Source of the DNA: a virus
IMG/VR virus record: IMGVR_UViG_3300013120_000738
Coordinates: 62,001-126,000 of that record
Strand: one strand, 5' to 3'
Length of the DNA: 64,000 bases
The notes beneath the pieces are model-generated. The model ran no database searches and had not been told where the DNA came from. It saw only the letters and a list, made by a program, of their open reading frames with translations. Shown here piece after piece: positions 7,703 through 17,383 of the stretch. The stretch's first letter is position 1, and every line of letters begins with the position of its first letter. Both the position numbers and the translations under genes were made by a program.

Positions 7703-8279
7703 TTTTCATTCTCTTGCACGACGCACATTTACCACAACGTCGCCCATCTTTTCTAGGAAGTTCACAATACCAAACATGCTCAAATAAGCCTTCAAGCTTT
7801 AATTTAGTTACTATCTCTCCCTTATCCATCCATTCTAATGGGAAAACAAGATCACACGATTTCATATTAATAGCTAATAAATATGTAAACGCATATTTAT
7901 ACCATTCCATGTAGTGCCAAATATCATCGCCACGAATATATGCGACTGCTAACTCTTCACCATCATTTAGGTAACCAGTACCAGCAAATAACCAGATATT
8001 TGGCTGTGCGAGCCCATGCGCACCATCACCAAGCGTGATACCACGCTGTGCCGCCTTAATAGTCATCTCACAATGAGGAAATTTATACCCACGAGCACGA
8101 AACTCTTTAATCAACCGCCTCCTAGCACGTTTTTCATATGGACATGCTAGAACTTGATCATGATTGACAGCAATAGTTCTTACATCCTTGCCAGATACAA
8201 GACTGTCAAATAAAAGAAGAGTAGAGTCGCACCCACCGGACCATAAAATTAATCTAGGCTTCTCAGGAGTCCCATCCAC
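7689..8279 (-). CDS. queC: QueC-like 7-cyano-7-deazaguanine synthase
   Basis: A 196-residue ATP-pyrophosphatase of the QueC type. The PP-loop SGGCDST is at residues 14-20, and the C-terminal zinc site CGKCASCKRM at about 181-190. QueC converts 7-carboxy-7-deazaguanine to preQ0 using ammonia and ATP. In phages, queuosine-pathway genes are known to place 7-deazaguanines in DNA. The partner genes (folE, queD, queE, a DNA transglycosylase) are not in this window. It overlaps the polymerase gene downstream of its start by 17 bases. QueC-like is secure; preQ0 as product is inference. Confidence 0.85.
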   Translation of the reverse strand: MDGTPEKPRLILWSGGCDSTLLLFDSLVSGKDVRTIAVNHDQVLACPYEKRARRRLIKEFRARGYKFPHCEMTIKAAQRGITLGDGAHGLAQPNIWLFAGTGYLNDGEELAVAYIRGDDIWHYMEWYKYAFTYLLAINMKSCDLVFPLEWMDKGEIVTKLKLEGLFEHVWYCELPRKDGRRCGKCASCKRMKNADK

Positions 8280-10968
8280 GCTGCAACAACCTTATAATTA
8301 TCTCGCCGCGAGCAAGGGTAAAAGTACCTCTCTTCTCATCGTATTCAACGATCATCTGAACGCCACTACCAGGTACCAGATTGTTCTCATCCTGAATCCC
8401 AAGCTCTCTGGAAAATATCAGAACCAAAGCATTTTGGATACCATCGCTCACGAAAACTCTCGCATATGGTTTCTTATTGCGAGAAATCGAGAATTCTAGA
8501 TCGGTGATCACAACCTCAAGCTTCGGCTCTCCACCATTCTTAGCTACCAACTTTGCATCTTCTATCGTACAATTACCTTCTATAGCATACAGGTCTAGCG
8601 GGGAATGTAAGTAATAGCCAAGATATTTCTTCTCAAATTCTAGCACTTCCTGTAGTGTAAAATCCTCTTCATATAATGCCATCACCTTTTCTGACGAATC
8701 ATCAGGTTTTGGATTCCATTTTTCTAGTTTAGGAGGAATTTTCCTACGTTTCGGGTAGAGTTTCTTATATTCATCAATCTGCCTCTGCCTCTCCTCTTGG
8801 ACAGCTTCTTCTGTCCATCCTTCTTTATTCAGCAGTTTCTGCTTTATCTCACGTTTCAATTGCGTGATATCCTTGCCCGTACAATACTTATACCTATAGT
8901 ATTCCCATGTAGCCCTAGCATTTCTATAGCCCTCGAACCGTCTGAACGCCCCAAGCTTTATAAAGGCTTCCATTACGGTCTTTTTCTTGCCCTTTTCTGC
9001 AATAAATTCATCCAGTGTTGTAAACGTACTACGACCTTCCCACAATGGTGCGGTAGTATCACCTATTCCCTTAATACCGATCAGTCCTTGATTCACCACA
9101 TCGCCGGTAACGGTAAAATCGGCCGTAAGATTTTCTACGTTAGTCGTCTCGAATTTTACACCCCTAACTTTCTTCTTGGGAGGCTGTGTACCAGCGTATG
9201 TGGTAGATGTAGGTTTCCACCCTTCTGAACGTGCTACCCCCATATACCGAACTAGTTTGTCAGGATGACATTCACTCATTACAGAAGCCCACCACTCGGG
9301 TGCGAAATGAGCCTTCAACCAAAGACAGCGATGGGCTACAAGACAATAACTAACAGCATGACTACGATTGAACGCATACCGCCCAAACGTCTTCATCTTC
9401 TCCCACCACTCCCTAGCTTCAGCTTCCCCAAGCACCTTCGAGGCACCAATCACCCATTTCTTCTCTACCGGCTTAAGCTTATCTGCCCATTTCTTAGCGA
9501 CTGCTTTTCGGGCATCTTGAGCTTCTGGTGCTGTAAAATATGCGATCTTCTGCCAAATAGCTTGTAATTGTTCCTGATAAACTATAACACCATGAGTATC
9601 ATTCAAAACCTCCAATATATCAGGATGCAATTTCTTCCGCCATCTACCCCTAGAATCATCACGATTTGCTACTGCCTCTGGGATAGAAGCCATAGGACCA
9701 GGGTGACCCATAGCATTAAACAACATCAAATCCTCGAAATTCCGCACACCATTAGCTAATATACTCTTAGCAAGATCTGTGTCGAATTGAAAAACTCCAT
9801 CTGTCTTCATCTCATTTGCAAGGCGAAGCACATGTTTATCATTGAGGTCGATATAAACCTTTTTACCTTTCCTATCAAAGAAATATCCCGCCCTGTTCTT
9901 AGTTGGGTCTATATCATCCCAACCGTCCATACTCTTACCAAATGATATCCCTCTATTCTGCTCAATAAGCTGACAACAAGTATAAATATACTTGAGTGTC
10001 TTCAGTCCTAGCAAATCCCACTTCTGATATCCGAATTTAGATAACTGAGTATTGCGACCTTCCGTCCACATACTGATCCAATATCCCTTGTTGCTACTCT
10101 TAGCCATAGGGATATTGCCATATAATGGTCTATCAGTAATAATGAGTGCACCAGCATGCATGCCCATATTTCTGATTCGACCAACCAATCTCGTAGCAAG
10201 ACTAATAACCTTCGGATAACTCCTAGCAAATTCTCGTAACTTCTCATGCTCTTTCAGCAATTGACCAATGGTTGGATTTTCTGTATCGGTAGATCCACAA
10301 TTAGGACATTTTGTACCATCATGGGATGTTCTACATTCAACCTTCTCACCAGTCTTCTCATCTATAGTATGCCCTTTACAGACTGACTTGCCGCCGTCTT
10401 TTACATCATCGACATCTTCAGGCAAATTAGTTGTTAATTCATACGCTTCTGTCTTGTCGACAAGTCCTGTCGCATCACAGACATCGATTATAGCTGATTT
10501 GAATTTGTATGTTGTCCAGGTACCAACACTGCAGACAGAACCATAACCATCACTTACATCAGTACCATATTGTGATATAGCATATTCCTTAATAGGATCA
10601 CGTGCCTCAGGAAGACAATCCACATCTACATCAGGCATGTCTGGGTCTTTGCGAAGATCTGACGGAACAAAGCCATGTTCAGTCTTAAACTTCGCTACCT
10701 CAGCGGCCTTTACTGTATTAAGTATAGGCTCTTTTCGGCCTGCTAGAGGATCGTCAGAAACAAGACCTAACAACCAAAGGAAAAGTAGATTATTTCCATC
10801 CGATTGAAATCTCTTACCTTCATTATAATATTGGTTGAATTTAGCTATAGCACCTTGCTTCTCAACCTCAGTCAATTCAAATTTCAATCGTCGGCTATAT
10901 TCCTCTGGCAAGCCTACAACTTTCGAGGTAGCCAACTCCTTCATTTCTTCCCAAGTGATATCAGCCAT
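8263..10968 (-). CDS. dnaE: DNA polymerase III alpha, C-terminal half (split DnaE)
   Basis: A 901-residue catalytic half of a bacterial-type replicative polymerase. The palm aspartates are D115 and D117 in PDVDVD, with the third at about D318 in WDLLGLKTL. PGPMASIPE, VIVYQEQ and FNRSHAVSY are classic DnaE fingers/thumb motifs, and an OB-fold-like region lies near the C-terminus. A four-cysteine insertion (CKGH...C...CPNC) lies at about 195-225. Residues 22-80 resemble a degenerate copy of the palm-entry segment that is also in the N-terminal half (LLFLWLLGL..DDPL against SLVCFLIGI..LDPM). No intein is visible. The PHP domain is in a separate gene at 12.3-13.7 kb. Confidence 0.9.
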   Translation of the reverse strand: MADITWEEMKELATSKVVGLPEEYSRRLKFELTEVEKQGAIAKFNQYYNEGKRFQSDGNNLLFLWLLGLVSDDPLAGRKEPILNTVKAAEVAKFKTEHGFVPSDLRKDPDMPDVDVDCLPEARDPIKEYAISQYGTDVSDGYGSVCSVGTWTTYKFKSAIIDVCDATGLVDKTEAYELTTNLPEDVDDVKDGGKSVCKGHTIDEKTGEKVECRTSHDGTKCPNCGSTDTENPTIGQLLKEHEKLREFARSYPKVISLATRLVGRIRNMGMHAGALIITDRPLYGNIPMAKSSNKGYWISMWTEGRNTQLSKFGYQKWDLLGLKTLKYIYTCCQLIEQNRGISFGKSMDGWDDIDPTKNRAGYFFDRKGKKVYIDLNDKHVLRLANEMKTDGVFQFDTDLAKSILANGVRNFEDLMLFNAMGHPGPMASIPEAVANRDDSRGRWRKKLHPDILEVLNDTHGVIVYQEQLQAIWQKIAYFTAPEAQDARKAVAKKWADKLKPVEKKWVIGASKVLGEAEAREWWEKMKTFGRYAFNRSHAVSYCLVAHRCLWLKAHFAPEWWASVMSECHPDKLVRYMGVARSEGWKPTSTTYAGTQPPKKKVRGVKFETTNVENLTADFTVTGDVVNQGLIGIKGIGDTTAPLWEGRSTFTTLDEFIAEKGKKKTVMEAFIKLGAFRRFEGYRNARATWEYYRYKYCTGKDITQLKREIKQKLLNKEGWTEEAVQEERQRQIDEYKKLYPKRRKIPPKLEKWNPKPDDSSEKVMALYEEDFTLQEVLEFEKKYLGYYLHSPLDLYAIEGNCTIEDAKLVAKNGGEPKLEVVITDLEFSISRNKKPYARVFVSDGIQNALVLIFSRELGIQDENNLVPGSGVQMIVEYDEKRGTFTLARGEIIIRLLQRGWDS

Positions 10969-11324
10969 GCTTGATACTCTTCCAATCTATCCGGATGGTG
11001 ACCTTTCACATGCAAAGTCCTGCCGGGAGTACTACGTAATTCCTTACCACAGAATGGGCATTCTAATTCATTGATTGGTTCTAATTCTGGCTCTTTTTCC
11101 ACTATCTCTGGCACTGAATCCCAATCCAAGACCCACGGCTCCTTGATAAGGTATTTGCCGTCTCTGGCTTCGGCGGGCGCATAATACAAATAATAACCAT
11201 TTTCTTTGGCTTTTCGAAGCAAGCTCTGATGTTCTTTTTTACTTTTTGGTAGATGAGATGATATTATTTTGCTTGGCGCTTTCACAAGCACAAATGCAGT
11301 TCTTTTATATGTGATATCTGACAT
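10941..11324 (-). CDS. C2H2 zinc-finger-like protein between the polymerase halves
   Basis: A 127-residue protein. Residues 87-111 contain a C2H2-like finger (CPFCGKELRSTPGRTLHVKGHH) followed by a helix. The N-terminal part is a short alpha/beta region. It overlaps the start of the C-terminal polymerase gene by 28 bases, so the two are probably coupled. Its position between the polymerase halves suggests a replication-linked DNA-binding role, but this is guilt by association. Confidence 0.65.
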   Translation of the reverse strand: MSDITYKRTAFVLVKAPSKIISSHLPKSKKEHQSLLRKAKENGYYLYYAPAEARDGKYLIKEPWVLDWDSVPEIVEKEPELEPINELECPFCGKELRSTPGRTLHVKGHHPDRLEEYQAWLISLGKK

Positions 11325-11330
11325 ACATTC

Positions 11331-11750
11331 TTAACACGGCAGATCATCAATAGTGCCACTATCATAGTTTTCTTGATCTTTCAACGCACGTTCTGCGGCT
11401 GACTTAGCAACTAACATATAATTATTTAATTCATCTATAATTTCAATAGATATATCCTTATAATAAGTATACCACCTTAAAGCTTTAGGACGAGAACTTA
11501 TCATAGCCTCTATCTCGGGATGGCATATATAAAGACATGCCGGAAGCCCTCTAAAACCTGGCAGAACTGCCGATAAACCCAATACCACACTACGAAACAT
11601 AGCTTCTTCTTCAGATGAACTACCAAGAGTATATCCATATATTCTATGGCGGTATCTTCCATCTCCAACGACCAACAAAACACCACAACTAGATGACCGT
11701 AGAGCATCAGAATCTTCTGTTATACTATAACAATATATATCAATTTTCAT
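11331..11750 (-). CDS. hypothetical protein, possibly RNase H-like fold
   Basis: A 139-residue protein. The order of elements, a first strand with an acidic residue (DIYCYSI), hydrophobic strands (GVLLVV, RIYGYTLG), an SSEEEAMFRSVVLGL helix, then CLYICHPEI, recalls the RNase H fold, where a Glu on the first helix and an Asp on the next strand bind metal. The match is weak and the catalytic set is incomplete. It starts 4 bases inside the preceding gene. Confidence 0.5.
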   Translation of the reverse strand: MKIDIYCYSITEDSDALRSSSCGVLLVVGDGRYRHRIYGYTLGSSSEEEAMFRSVVLGLSAVLPGFRGLPACLYICHPEIEAMISSRPKALRWYTYYKDISIEIIDELNNYMLVAKSAAERALKDQENYDSGTIDDLPC

Positions 11751-12265
11751 AGAACATTACCAGCAGAATCTCGCAAATCAGGATACGTTGCCTTAGTAAA
11801 AGTACTAAGAGCTCTCAATGTATCTGCCATCCCTTTAAGAACAGCATTTTTGGCAGCTATTTTATCTGGTAATCCCCTACTCTTTCCCAGCATTACTAAT
11901 ATCTCGTCACCTTTTTGCCGGATATTCTCCGGAAATTCCAATCCCTGATTATTAGCTTTGGCTTTTCTCTCATCAACAGATCGCTGGATGAATAAGGCCA
12001 ATGCTTCTACAATGCTGAAAGCTAAACTACTTATCTCCGTTTCCAACTTTTCCAGTTCTTCCTTGGCCTTATCGGGCGTCATCGCCAATATTAAATATAA
12101 TTTATCTATAAAATCTATCGACTTCAATCCGTATATGCATAATTGATTGTTAGGGCCTTGATACATCATCAAGTGCAATTGCATTGAATGCTTCAATTCC
12201 TTCAATGCCTGGCTATTAGAATTTATATTAATTGTAAGTTCAGGAGTATCTCTTTTCTTGGCCAT
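11747..12265 (-). CDS. helical hypothetical protein between the polymerase halves
   Basis: A 172-residue, mostly helical protein of unknown family (DKAKEELEKLETEISSLAF, FIQRSVDERKAKANNQ). It begins 48 bases after the end of the N-terminal polymerase half and overlaps the next gene by 4 bases. It could help join the two polymerase parts, but nothing in the sequence shows that directly. Confidence 0.65.
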   Translation of the reverse strand: MAKKRDTPELTININSNSQALKELKHSMQLHLMMYQGPNNQLCIYGLKSIDFIDKLYLILAMTPDKAKEELEKLETEISSLAFSIVEALALFIQRSVDERKAKANNQGLEFPENIRQKGDEILVMLGKSRGLPDKIAAKNAVLKGMADTLRALSTFTKATYPDLRDSAGNVL

Positions 12266-12313
12266 AGTTGAACTCTCTTACTGGTAGTTATTGACAAGAC
12301 TTATTATAAATAC

Positions 12314-13747
12314 TCATTCAACTATCTCTTTCGGTACTGATAAATCCAGCATATATCCACCACGACTAGAAGCTAAGAATCTATCGAACGATAATCCCCA
12401 TAGCATAGGATCAAGGACATGAATACCGATCAGGAAGCACACTAACGACCCACCAGCACTTCCTCTAGGACTAAATGGCCAGCCGTGTTGTTTCCCAAAT
12501 CTTATCAAATCGCGTGTAATTAAAAAGTAACTAGCAAAACCCTTATCGATAAATCTCTTTAGTTCTATACGAGCTTGATCTATATATGTCACTTCATTAC
12601 CATCAATGAAAAACTTCCGCTTATCCTTATCAAGTCCTCGTTTCTTCAACTCTATTGCTACAATTTCTTTTAGTTTTTTATTAGCATCAGGAATTTCTGG
12701 GATTTTCGGTGCTGTATCAACGGTAAATGGTTCGCATTTATCTGCTATTTGAAGCGTGTTATCACACATCGCCTCGAATATTCTATCATCTACCCCATCA
12801 CTGTACTTGCCATTTTTAAATGTAGCCCATAGCTCTGCTCTAGACTTCATAAATTGTTCATCACTATTCACATGGAATAGATCTGGAGAATCTATAGTTG
12901 TTCCCTGTTCGACAGCCATCATTACTTTCTGTAATATAAAATCTTCTCGACGAAGATAATGGCAATCGTTGGTCAAAGTAAGTGGCAGTCCGAGATGATC
13001 TGCGACAGCAACTAACGTTCTAAACGTCTTATAATCATCCGGAATCCCAGGCATTTGTGTTTCTATATAAAAATCCTCTCCAAAAACTTTACGGAACTTT
13101 CTTACCCAAGCTAATGCAGCGTCTGTACGTTGTTTCCCAGTCCTCTCGAATACAACCTCGTCTTCTTTATTCTTCAATTCTCTATATCGCAATTCATGAC
13201 ACACTGGACCATTAAGGCACCCAGACAGAACTATGAGTCCTTCCTTGAATTCACACAATTTATCAAACCATATACGATTATATTGGGTTTTGCCCATCCC
13301 GAACAAACCCGTATCGTAGGCTTGTGTCGTTAATTTTATTAGATTATCGAATCCTGTTTGGTTCTTACATAGGACTGTCAGGTGTCTGTTTCGGCCGATA
13401 CGATATGATAAATCAGGGTTGGCGTCTCGCCATTCTTTGGATCGTATCTTAAAGCCTCTAGCTACTAAGTCCTGTCGTTGTGGTTCAAAATCATTGAAGT
13501 ATATCTCACAACCTGGAATATACTTCAACCCGTGCTTTTTGAATGCGAGATACATGTCTGGCACTGAAGCCATATGACCATGCTCTGTAGCACTCATTGC
13601 GGGATAACCACGCTTTGCACATTGCTCAGCATATTGCTCTGGCGTGGCTACACCATCTAGCGCAGAAAAGACTGTATGATTATGAAGGTATACAAATTCA
13701 CTTGGGCCTTGATAATCTTTTGGATCGTATTCGTTCGACATTTTCAA
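12314..13747 (-). CDS. dnaE: DNA polymerase III alpha, N-terminal half (PHP domain and start of palm)
   Basis: A 477-residue protein. The PHP domain begins at HNHTVFSALDG (from residue 22) and keeps its likely metal ligands (HNH, TEHGHM, GCEIY, NDCHY), so it may retain 3'-5' exonuclease proofreading. The last 90 residues are the beginning of the DnaE palm (YFLITRDLIRFGKQHGWPFS, then GGSLVCFLIG, LDPM, DRFLASSRGGYML). The gene then stops just before the point where the catalytic PDVDVD strand should follow. That strand is in the separate gene at 8.3-11.0 kb. The protein cannot polymerise alone. Confidence 0.9.
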   Translation of the reverse strand: MKMSNEYDPKDYQGPSEFVYLHNHTVFSALDGVATPEQYAEQCAKRGYPAMSATEHGHMASVPDMYLAFKKHGLKYIPGCEIYFNDFEPQRQDLVARGFKIRSKEWRDANPDLSYRIGRNRHLTVLCKNQTGFDNLIKLTTQAYDTGLFGMGKTQYNRIWFDKLCEFKEGLIVLSGCLNGPVCHELRYRELKNKEDEVVFERTGKQRTDAALAWVRKFRKVFGEDFYIETQMPGIPDDYKTFRTLVAVADHLGLPLTLTNDCHYLRREDFILQKVMMAVEQGTTIDSPDLFHVNSDEQFMKSRAELWATFKNGKYSDGVDDRIFEAMCDNTLQIADKCEPFTVDTAPKIPEIPDANKKLKEIVAIELKKRGLDKDKRKFFIDGNEVTYIDQARIELKRFIDKGFASYFLITRDLIRFGKQHGWPFSPRGSAGGSLVCFLIGIHVLDPMLWGLSFDRFLASSRGGYMLDLSVPKEIVE

Positions 13748-14384
13748 GCATCTCTTTGGACACGATTGGCCTATCTTCTAATACTGACCGCACAACCTGT
13801 GTAACAAGGACATTATCCAGATCTTCAACATCAGGATATGATGGTGACGCTGGTGTTTTACCAAGTCGTTGCATAAACTTTTCGAACACAAACATAGCGT
13901 TCTGTTTATGATTAGTGCATACTTGCCAGCACCTACATAAATAATTGTATAATTGGTCCGCATCTAAACGATTAAGAAGCTTCTCAAAATTTTTACCTAT
14001 ATTACGCCCAAATGTAGTTTCTATCCTTGATGGATTAGCCACCTCTATAAAATATCGCGAACCATACTGATTCGAAAGTGAAGATTCAAAAATCGCCTTC
14101 CTAGTCCTTTTTACAGTCTCAATAACGATCGCCCTTACATCATCCGCTGTAAAGCCCTTCTTAATTCCTTCATCAAATGCAATAGCCAAATCGCACAACC
14201 CTTGATATGATATCCTTTGCTGGGTTTCTGCCTGTAACCAGCTATCAATATTGGCGACAGCCATTCTAGAGCATCTATTATTATACAGCCATCTTAGATG
14301 TTGATCTAGATAATATGTCTTATCATCTATAGAGAAGACTATTATGTCACCTGATACATATGTAATAGACAAAGGCAAGCTCAT
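13698..14384 (-). CDS. hypothetical protein upstream of dnaE-N
   Basis: A 228-residue protein of unknown family, mixed then helical (YYLDQHLRWLYNN, RKAIFESSLSNQYGSRYFIE, NAMFVFEKFMQRLG). I chose ATG 14384; a start 19 codons upstream would lie deep inside the divergent glycosyltransferase gene, and a later ATG at 14264 is also possible. With this start it shares the bases CATG with the divergent gene's start. It overlaps dnaE-N by about 50 bases. Confidence 0.65.
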   Translation of the reverse strand: MSLPLSITYVSGDIIVFSIDDKTYYLDQHLRWLYNNRCSRMAVANIDSWLQAETQQRISYQGLCDLAIAFDEGIKKGFTADDVRAIVIETVKRTRKAIFESSLSNQYGSRYFIEVANPSRIETTFGRNIGKNFEKLLNRLDADQLYNYLCRCWQVCTNHKQNAMFVFEKFMQRLGKTPASPSYPDVEDLDNVLVTQVVRSVLEDRPIVSKEMLENVERIRSKRLSRPK

Positions 14385-15429
14385 GATTCTGCTAAACGAA
14401 AAAAGGACTACCAGTGTAGTAATAACATGTGCTGGGTACACACATTATCTGAAACAAGCTATAGATAGCCTAAAACGACAAATCATTGGGCCAGACGAAA
14501 TAATAGTAGTATTTGATAACACTTCATTACCGCCACAACAAGACGGTATAAAATATCTACGGGTAAATTATGGAAGCCCATTTCTAAGCAGAAAAAGAGG
14601 TTTTGAAGAGGCACGATCTGAAGTTATTATTTTTCTAGACGCAGATGACTATCTTAGCGATGACTACATAGCCCAGGGATTATCTATAAAAACTGATAAT
14701 AATATAATTTATTCAGATATGCAATTATTCGGGGATTTGGATAAGTTAGTTGAATACCCTTCATTTATTCCATCTAAACGAATTTCACAAGTCAACTTTC
14801 TACATATTGGATGCTTAGTAAGTGCTGACACTATTCGACAAAGTAAAGCATTTTCTAGCCTTCCGCCCCCAACATGTCATGAAGATTGGGTGTTTTGGCG
14901 CAGGCTCGTCAGATATGGATACCAATACCAAAAACAAAGTGGGATCTACTACGCTAGACAACATGATAATAATAGATCTTGCGATATCGAATCCGGCCCA
15001 TATTATGAAGCAAAGGGGATAGCAGCTGACATCATCGCATTTATAAAGATTGATGGTGGACAACACGCAAGAGCTGTAATAGACCAATGGCCGGATAAGC
15101 AAAGACAATTGGTATGTAATGAGTATCAGGATTTTGTATGCGAGAGGATGATAATATATAATGGTAACCCAATAGAAGCAGTGAGAAGCCTAACAGCTGA
15201 TTATGTCTACTTCTATGATTCAAACTCCACTCACATAGATATCCAACAATTGCTGAGAGAATTCAATCATGACGTAGCCGCCGTTCATTGTCAAAAACAT
15301 GAATTTTGGCATGCTACTATGGCAGTGATAGATATTATTAAAGAAAGGCCAACTGGGGGTCCATTATGCTCAAAGAAGAACGAACAGATACTACTGCTAA
15401 AGACCACTTCTGTACCATCATCACTTTAA
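14383..15429 (+). CDS. family 2 glycosyltransferase
   Basis: A 348-residue GT-A enzyme that transfers a sugar from a nucleotide donor. SVVITCAGYTHYLKQAIDSL and PDEIIVVFDN are the nucleotide-binding start of GT2 proteins, FLDADDYLS holds the metal-binding DxD, and the HEDWVFWRR segment gives a probable catalytic Asp. ATG 14383 is preferred over 14344 because the domain begins directly after it. It is first of four glycosyltransferase genes in a row that overlap at their ends. The donor and acceptor are not visible. Confidence 0.85.
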   Translation: MILLNEKRTTSVVITCAGYTHYLKQAIDSLKRQIIGPDEIIVVFDNTSLPPQQDGIKYLRVNYGSPFLSRKRGFEEARSEVIIFLDADDYLSDDYIAQGLSIKTDNNIIYSDMQLFGDLDKLVEYPSFIPSKRISQVNFLHIGCLVSADTIRQSKAFSSLPPPTCHEDWVFWRRLVRYGYQYQKQSGIYYARQHDNNRSCDIESGPYYEAKGIAADIIAFIKIDGGQHARAVIDQWPDKQRQLVCNEYQDFVCERMIIYNGNPIEAVRSLTADYVYFYDSNSTHIDIQQLLREFNHDVAAVHCQKHEFWHATMAVIDIIKERPTGGPLCSKKNEQILLLKTTSVPSSL

Positions 15430-16316
15430 ATCATCTAGATAAAGCTCTTGCATTATTAAAATCACTGCAAAAGCATGGACAAGTAATATTACATATTCTG
15501 ATTATAAACAGCCATCAAACCACACTAAAAAGACTTGGTGACGTCAAAGAAATTTCCGACGTACGACTATATTCCCCAGAAATGCTCGAGGAAAGTACTG
15601 TCGGATTGTTAGCAAGACTAATATTTGGCAAGTATATGGGGCAAGACGATGAAATCCGGTGGGCACTCAAACCACTATTTGTTCAATTCTTAGTTGAACA
15701 CCATATACCAATATGCTATTGTGATTGTGATTTATTCTTCTACGACAGCTATAAATTCCTCGTAGAAAAATTGCGTCTAAAAGGCAGCACAAGAGGTAAA
15801 TCAATAGTAATCACTCCGCACTTCAGAGAAATAAGACGCATTAAGAATAATGAATATAGATTCAACTATAAACATGGTCTATACAATGCTGGATTTATAG
15901 GATTCGGCGATGAATGCCAAGAGATGTTGGAATGGTGGTCTGAAATGTGCGCCACAGAATGCACTAGAGAAGAGAGCGCGTGGACATATGTAGATCAGAA
16001 ATATCTAGATTTAGTACCAATCTATTTCGAAAATGTTGAAGTCCTAAAACATTATGGTTGCAATGTCGCCGGTTGGAATACATATTACTTGAAAAGGACC
16101 GTTGGTGAAGACGGAAAAGTCCTAGTAAACGGTCAAGAAATCGTCTTTATTCATTTCTCCCCAGCAACACTAACTGGCATCGAAGAAGGCCACGACCAAC
16201 TCCTATTTGATCATTACACAGAATACCAGAAGACATTACAAGAACTGAGAAAGATGCTACTAAGAGCACATCTCAGAAATTGTATTTCTGGCACAATCGA
16301 AGGTCAAGTCATATGA
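15366..16316 (+). CDS. GT-A-fold glycosyltransferase (nucleotide-diphospho-sugar transferase-like)
   Basis: A 316-residue protein with the order of motifs of GT8-like or nucleotide-diphospho-sugar transferase families. IITLNHLDKALALLKSL is at the N-terminus, YCDCDLFFYDS carries the DxD metal site, and LYNAGFIGF, DQKYLDLVPIYF and CNVAGWN follow, with a late HFSP. It overlaps the preceding GT2 gene by 64 bases in another frame and the next by 4. The shorter transferase at 39.0 kb has a similar layout. Confidence 0.8.
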   Translation: MLKEERTDTTAKDHFCTIITLNHLDKALALLKSLQKHGQVILHILIINSHQTTLKRLGDVKEISDVRLYSPEMLEESTVGLLARLIFGKYMGQDDEIRWALKPLFVQFLVEHHIPICYCDCDLFFYDSYKFLVEKLRLKGSTRGKSIVITPHFREIRRIKNNEYRFNYKHGLYNAGFIGFGDECQEMLEWWSEMCATECTREESAWTYVDQKYLDLVPIYFENVEVLKHYGCNVAGWNTYYLKRTVGEDGKVLVNGQEIVFIHFSPATLTGIEEGHDQLLFDHYTEYQKTLQELRKMLLRAHLRNCISGTIEGQVI

Positions 16317-17383
16317 CAGAAAAACCAGACATCAACGTCTGTTATATGGGAACTACCCGATTCTTCTATAACCATATGACACAATTGATGCTGAGACTCA
16401 GTAAATGGTTAAAGAGCCATCAGCATATCGAATTAACTGATATACATAGAGCCGATATGATATGGGTAGCCACCAACGAATTTAGCCCAAAAATGCTTGA
16501 TATAGGGCTACCAATAATCTTAGAGGATAAACATCAATCACCAGAAATCCTGCAAGAAGTCAGAGAAGTTCTACCACATCCCAATATATTTTGTTTACTC
16601 AAACAAGCCGTCCCTCTCGATAGAGCAGTCTATAATAGAAGACTAACCTCATCAATCATCCATATGGATATTATTGCAAGAGCAATGGATCTAAAAGATG
16701 AGAAATATCAACAATATCCGGAAATGACACCTAAAATGTTCGATAAGATCCGTGTAGGATGGAACTATATCGGATGGGGCGATTTTGTGCCACAAACAAG
16801 ATACGAAGCACACAATCACCCAGAAGTAAGCCAAGTATACGCACATAAAATTAATAACCAAAGAAAAATCGATGTCAATTTTGTTTGTAATGTAGACTGT
16901 TTTGACCCACCGGCCCCAATATTACAAGCACATAGGATGGCAGCACTCGAAGCACTACAAGGACTGGAAGGGGTAAATGCTAAGATAATAAGAGCAAAAC
17001 ACCATAGCGAAGAATATACTAGAATTGATTGGACAGAGTATTATGATATATTATTTAATTCTAAAATAACAATCTCCCCATGGGGATGGGAACCAGTAAC
17101 TGTACGCGACATAGAAGCAGCCCTAGCCGGTAGTCTAATAATCAAACCAGATACTAGCTTCTTAAAAACATGGCCTGAATTCCCATACGTTTCCTGTAAG
17201 CCAGACTTCTCCGATCTAGTACCAACCATTCATAATATTCTCAAGAAATGGAAAGAGTATACAGAAACTCGTAGAAAAGCAAAATATGATACTGTAGCAG
17301 CGATAGACAATATAGGATATCGTATCGCGGAGCTAGTACGAGAATGTTATTACCAAGCAAACCAAGTATCACCTTTACCATAA
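16313..17383 (+). CDS. exostosin/GT-B-like glycosyltransferase
   Basis: A 356-residue protein. The C-terminal part has ISPWGWEPVTVRDIEAALAG, then IIKPDTSFLKTWPEFP, a motif order typical of exostosin-type and related GT-B transferases, where the conserved Glu/Arg region binds the nucleotide sugar. ATG 16313 overlaps the previous stop (ATGA), and an upstream in-frame start is rejected as it lies inside the previous gene. Its end overlaps the next gene by 40 bases. It is probably part of one glycan-building operon. Confidence 0.8.
   Translation: MTEKPDINVCYMGTTRFFYNHMTQLMLRLSKWLKSHQHIELTDIHRADMIWVATNEFSPKMLDIGLPIILEDKHQSPEILQEVREVLPHPNIFCLLKQAVPLDRAVYNRRLTSSIIHMDIIARAMDLKDEKYQQYPEMTPKMFDKIRVGWNYIGWGDFVPQTRYEAHNHPEVSQVYAHKINNQRKIDVNFVCNVDCFDPPAPILQAHRMAALEALQGLEGVNAKIIRAKHHSEEYTRIDWTEYYDILFNSKITISPWGWEPVTVRDIEAALAGSLIIKPDTSFLKTWPEFPYVSCKPDFSDLVPTIHNILKKWKEYTETRRKAKYDTVAAIDNIGYRIAELVRECYYQANQVSPLP

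Noticed and set aside
12303-12313. TATAAATA, like a T4 late promoter
   Set aside because: On the plus strand it points into the end of a minus-strand gene, with no gene downstream.
10968-12314. A split intein joining the polymerase halves, as in cyanobacterial DnaE
   Set aside because: Neither half ends or starts with intein blocks or the needed Cys/Ser and Asn residues.
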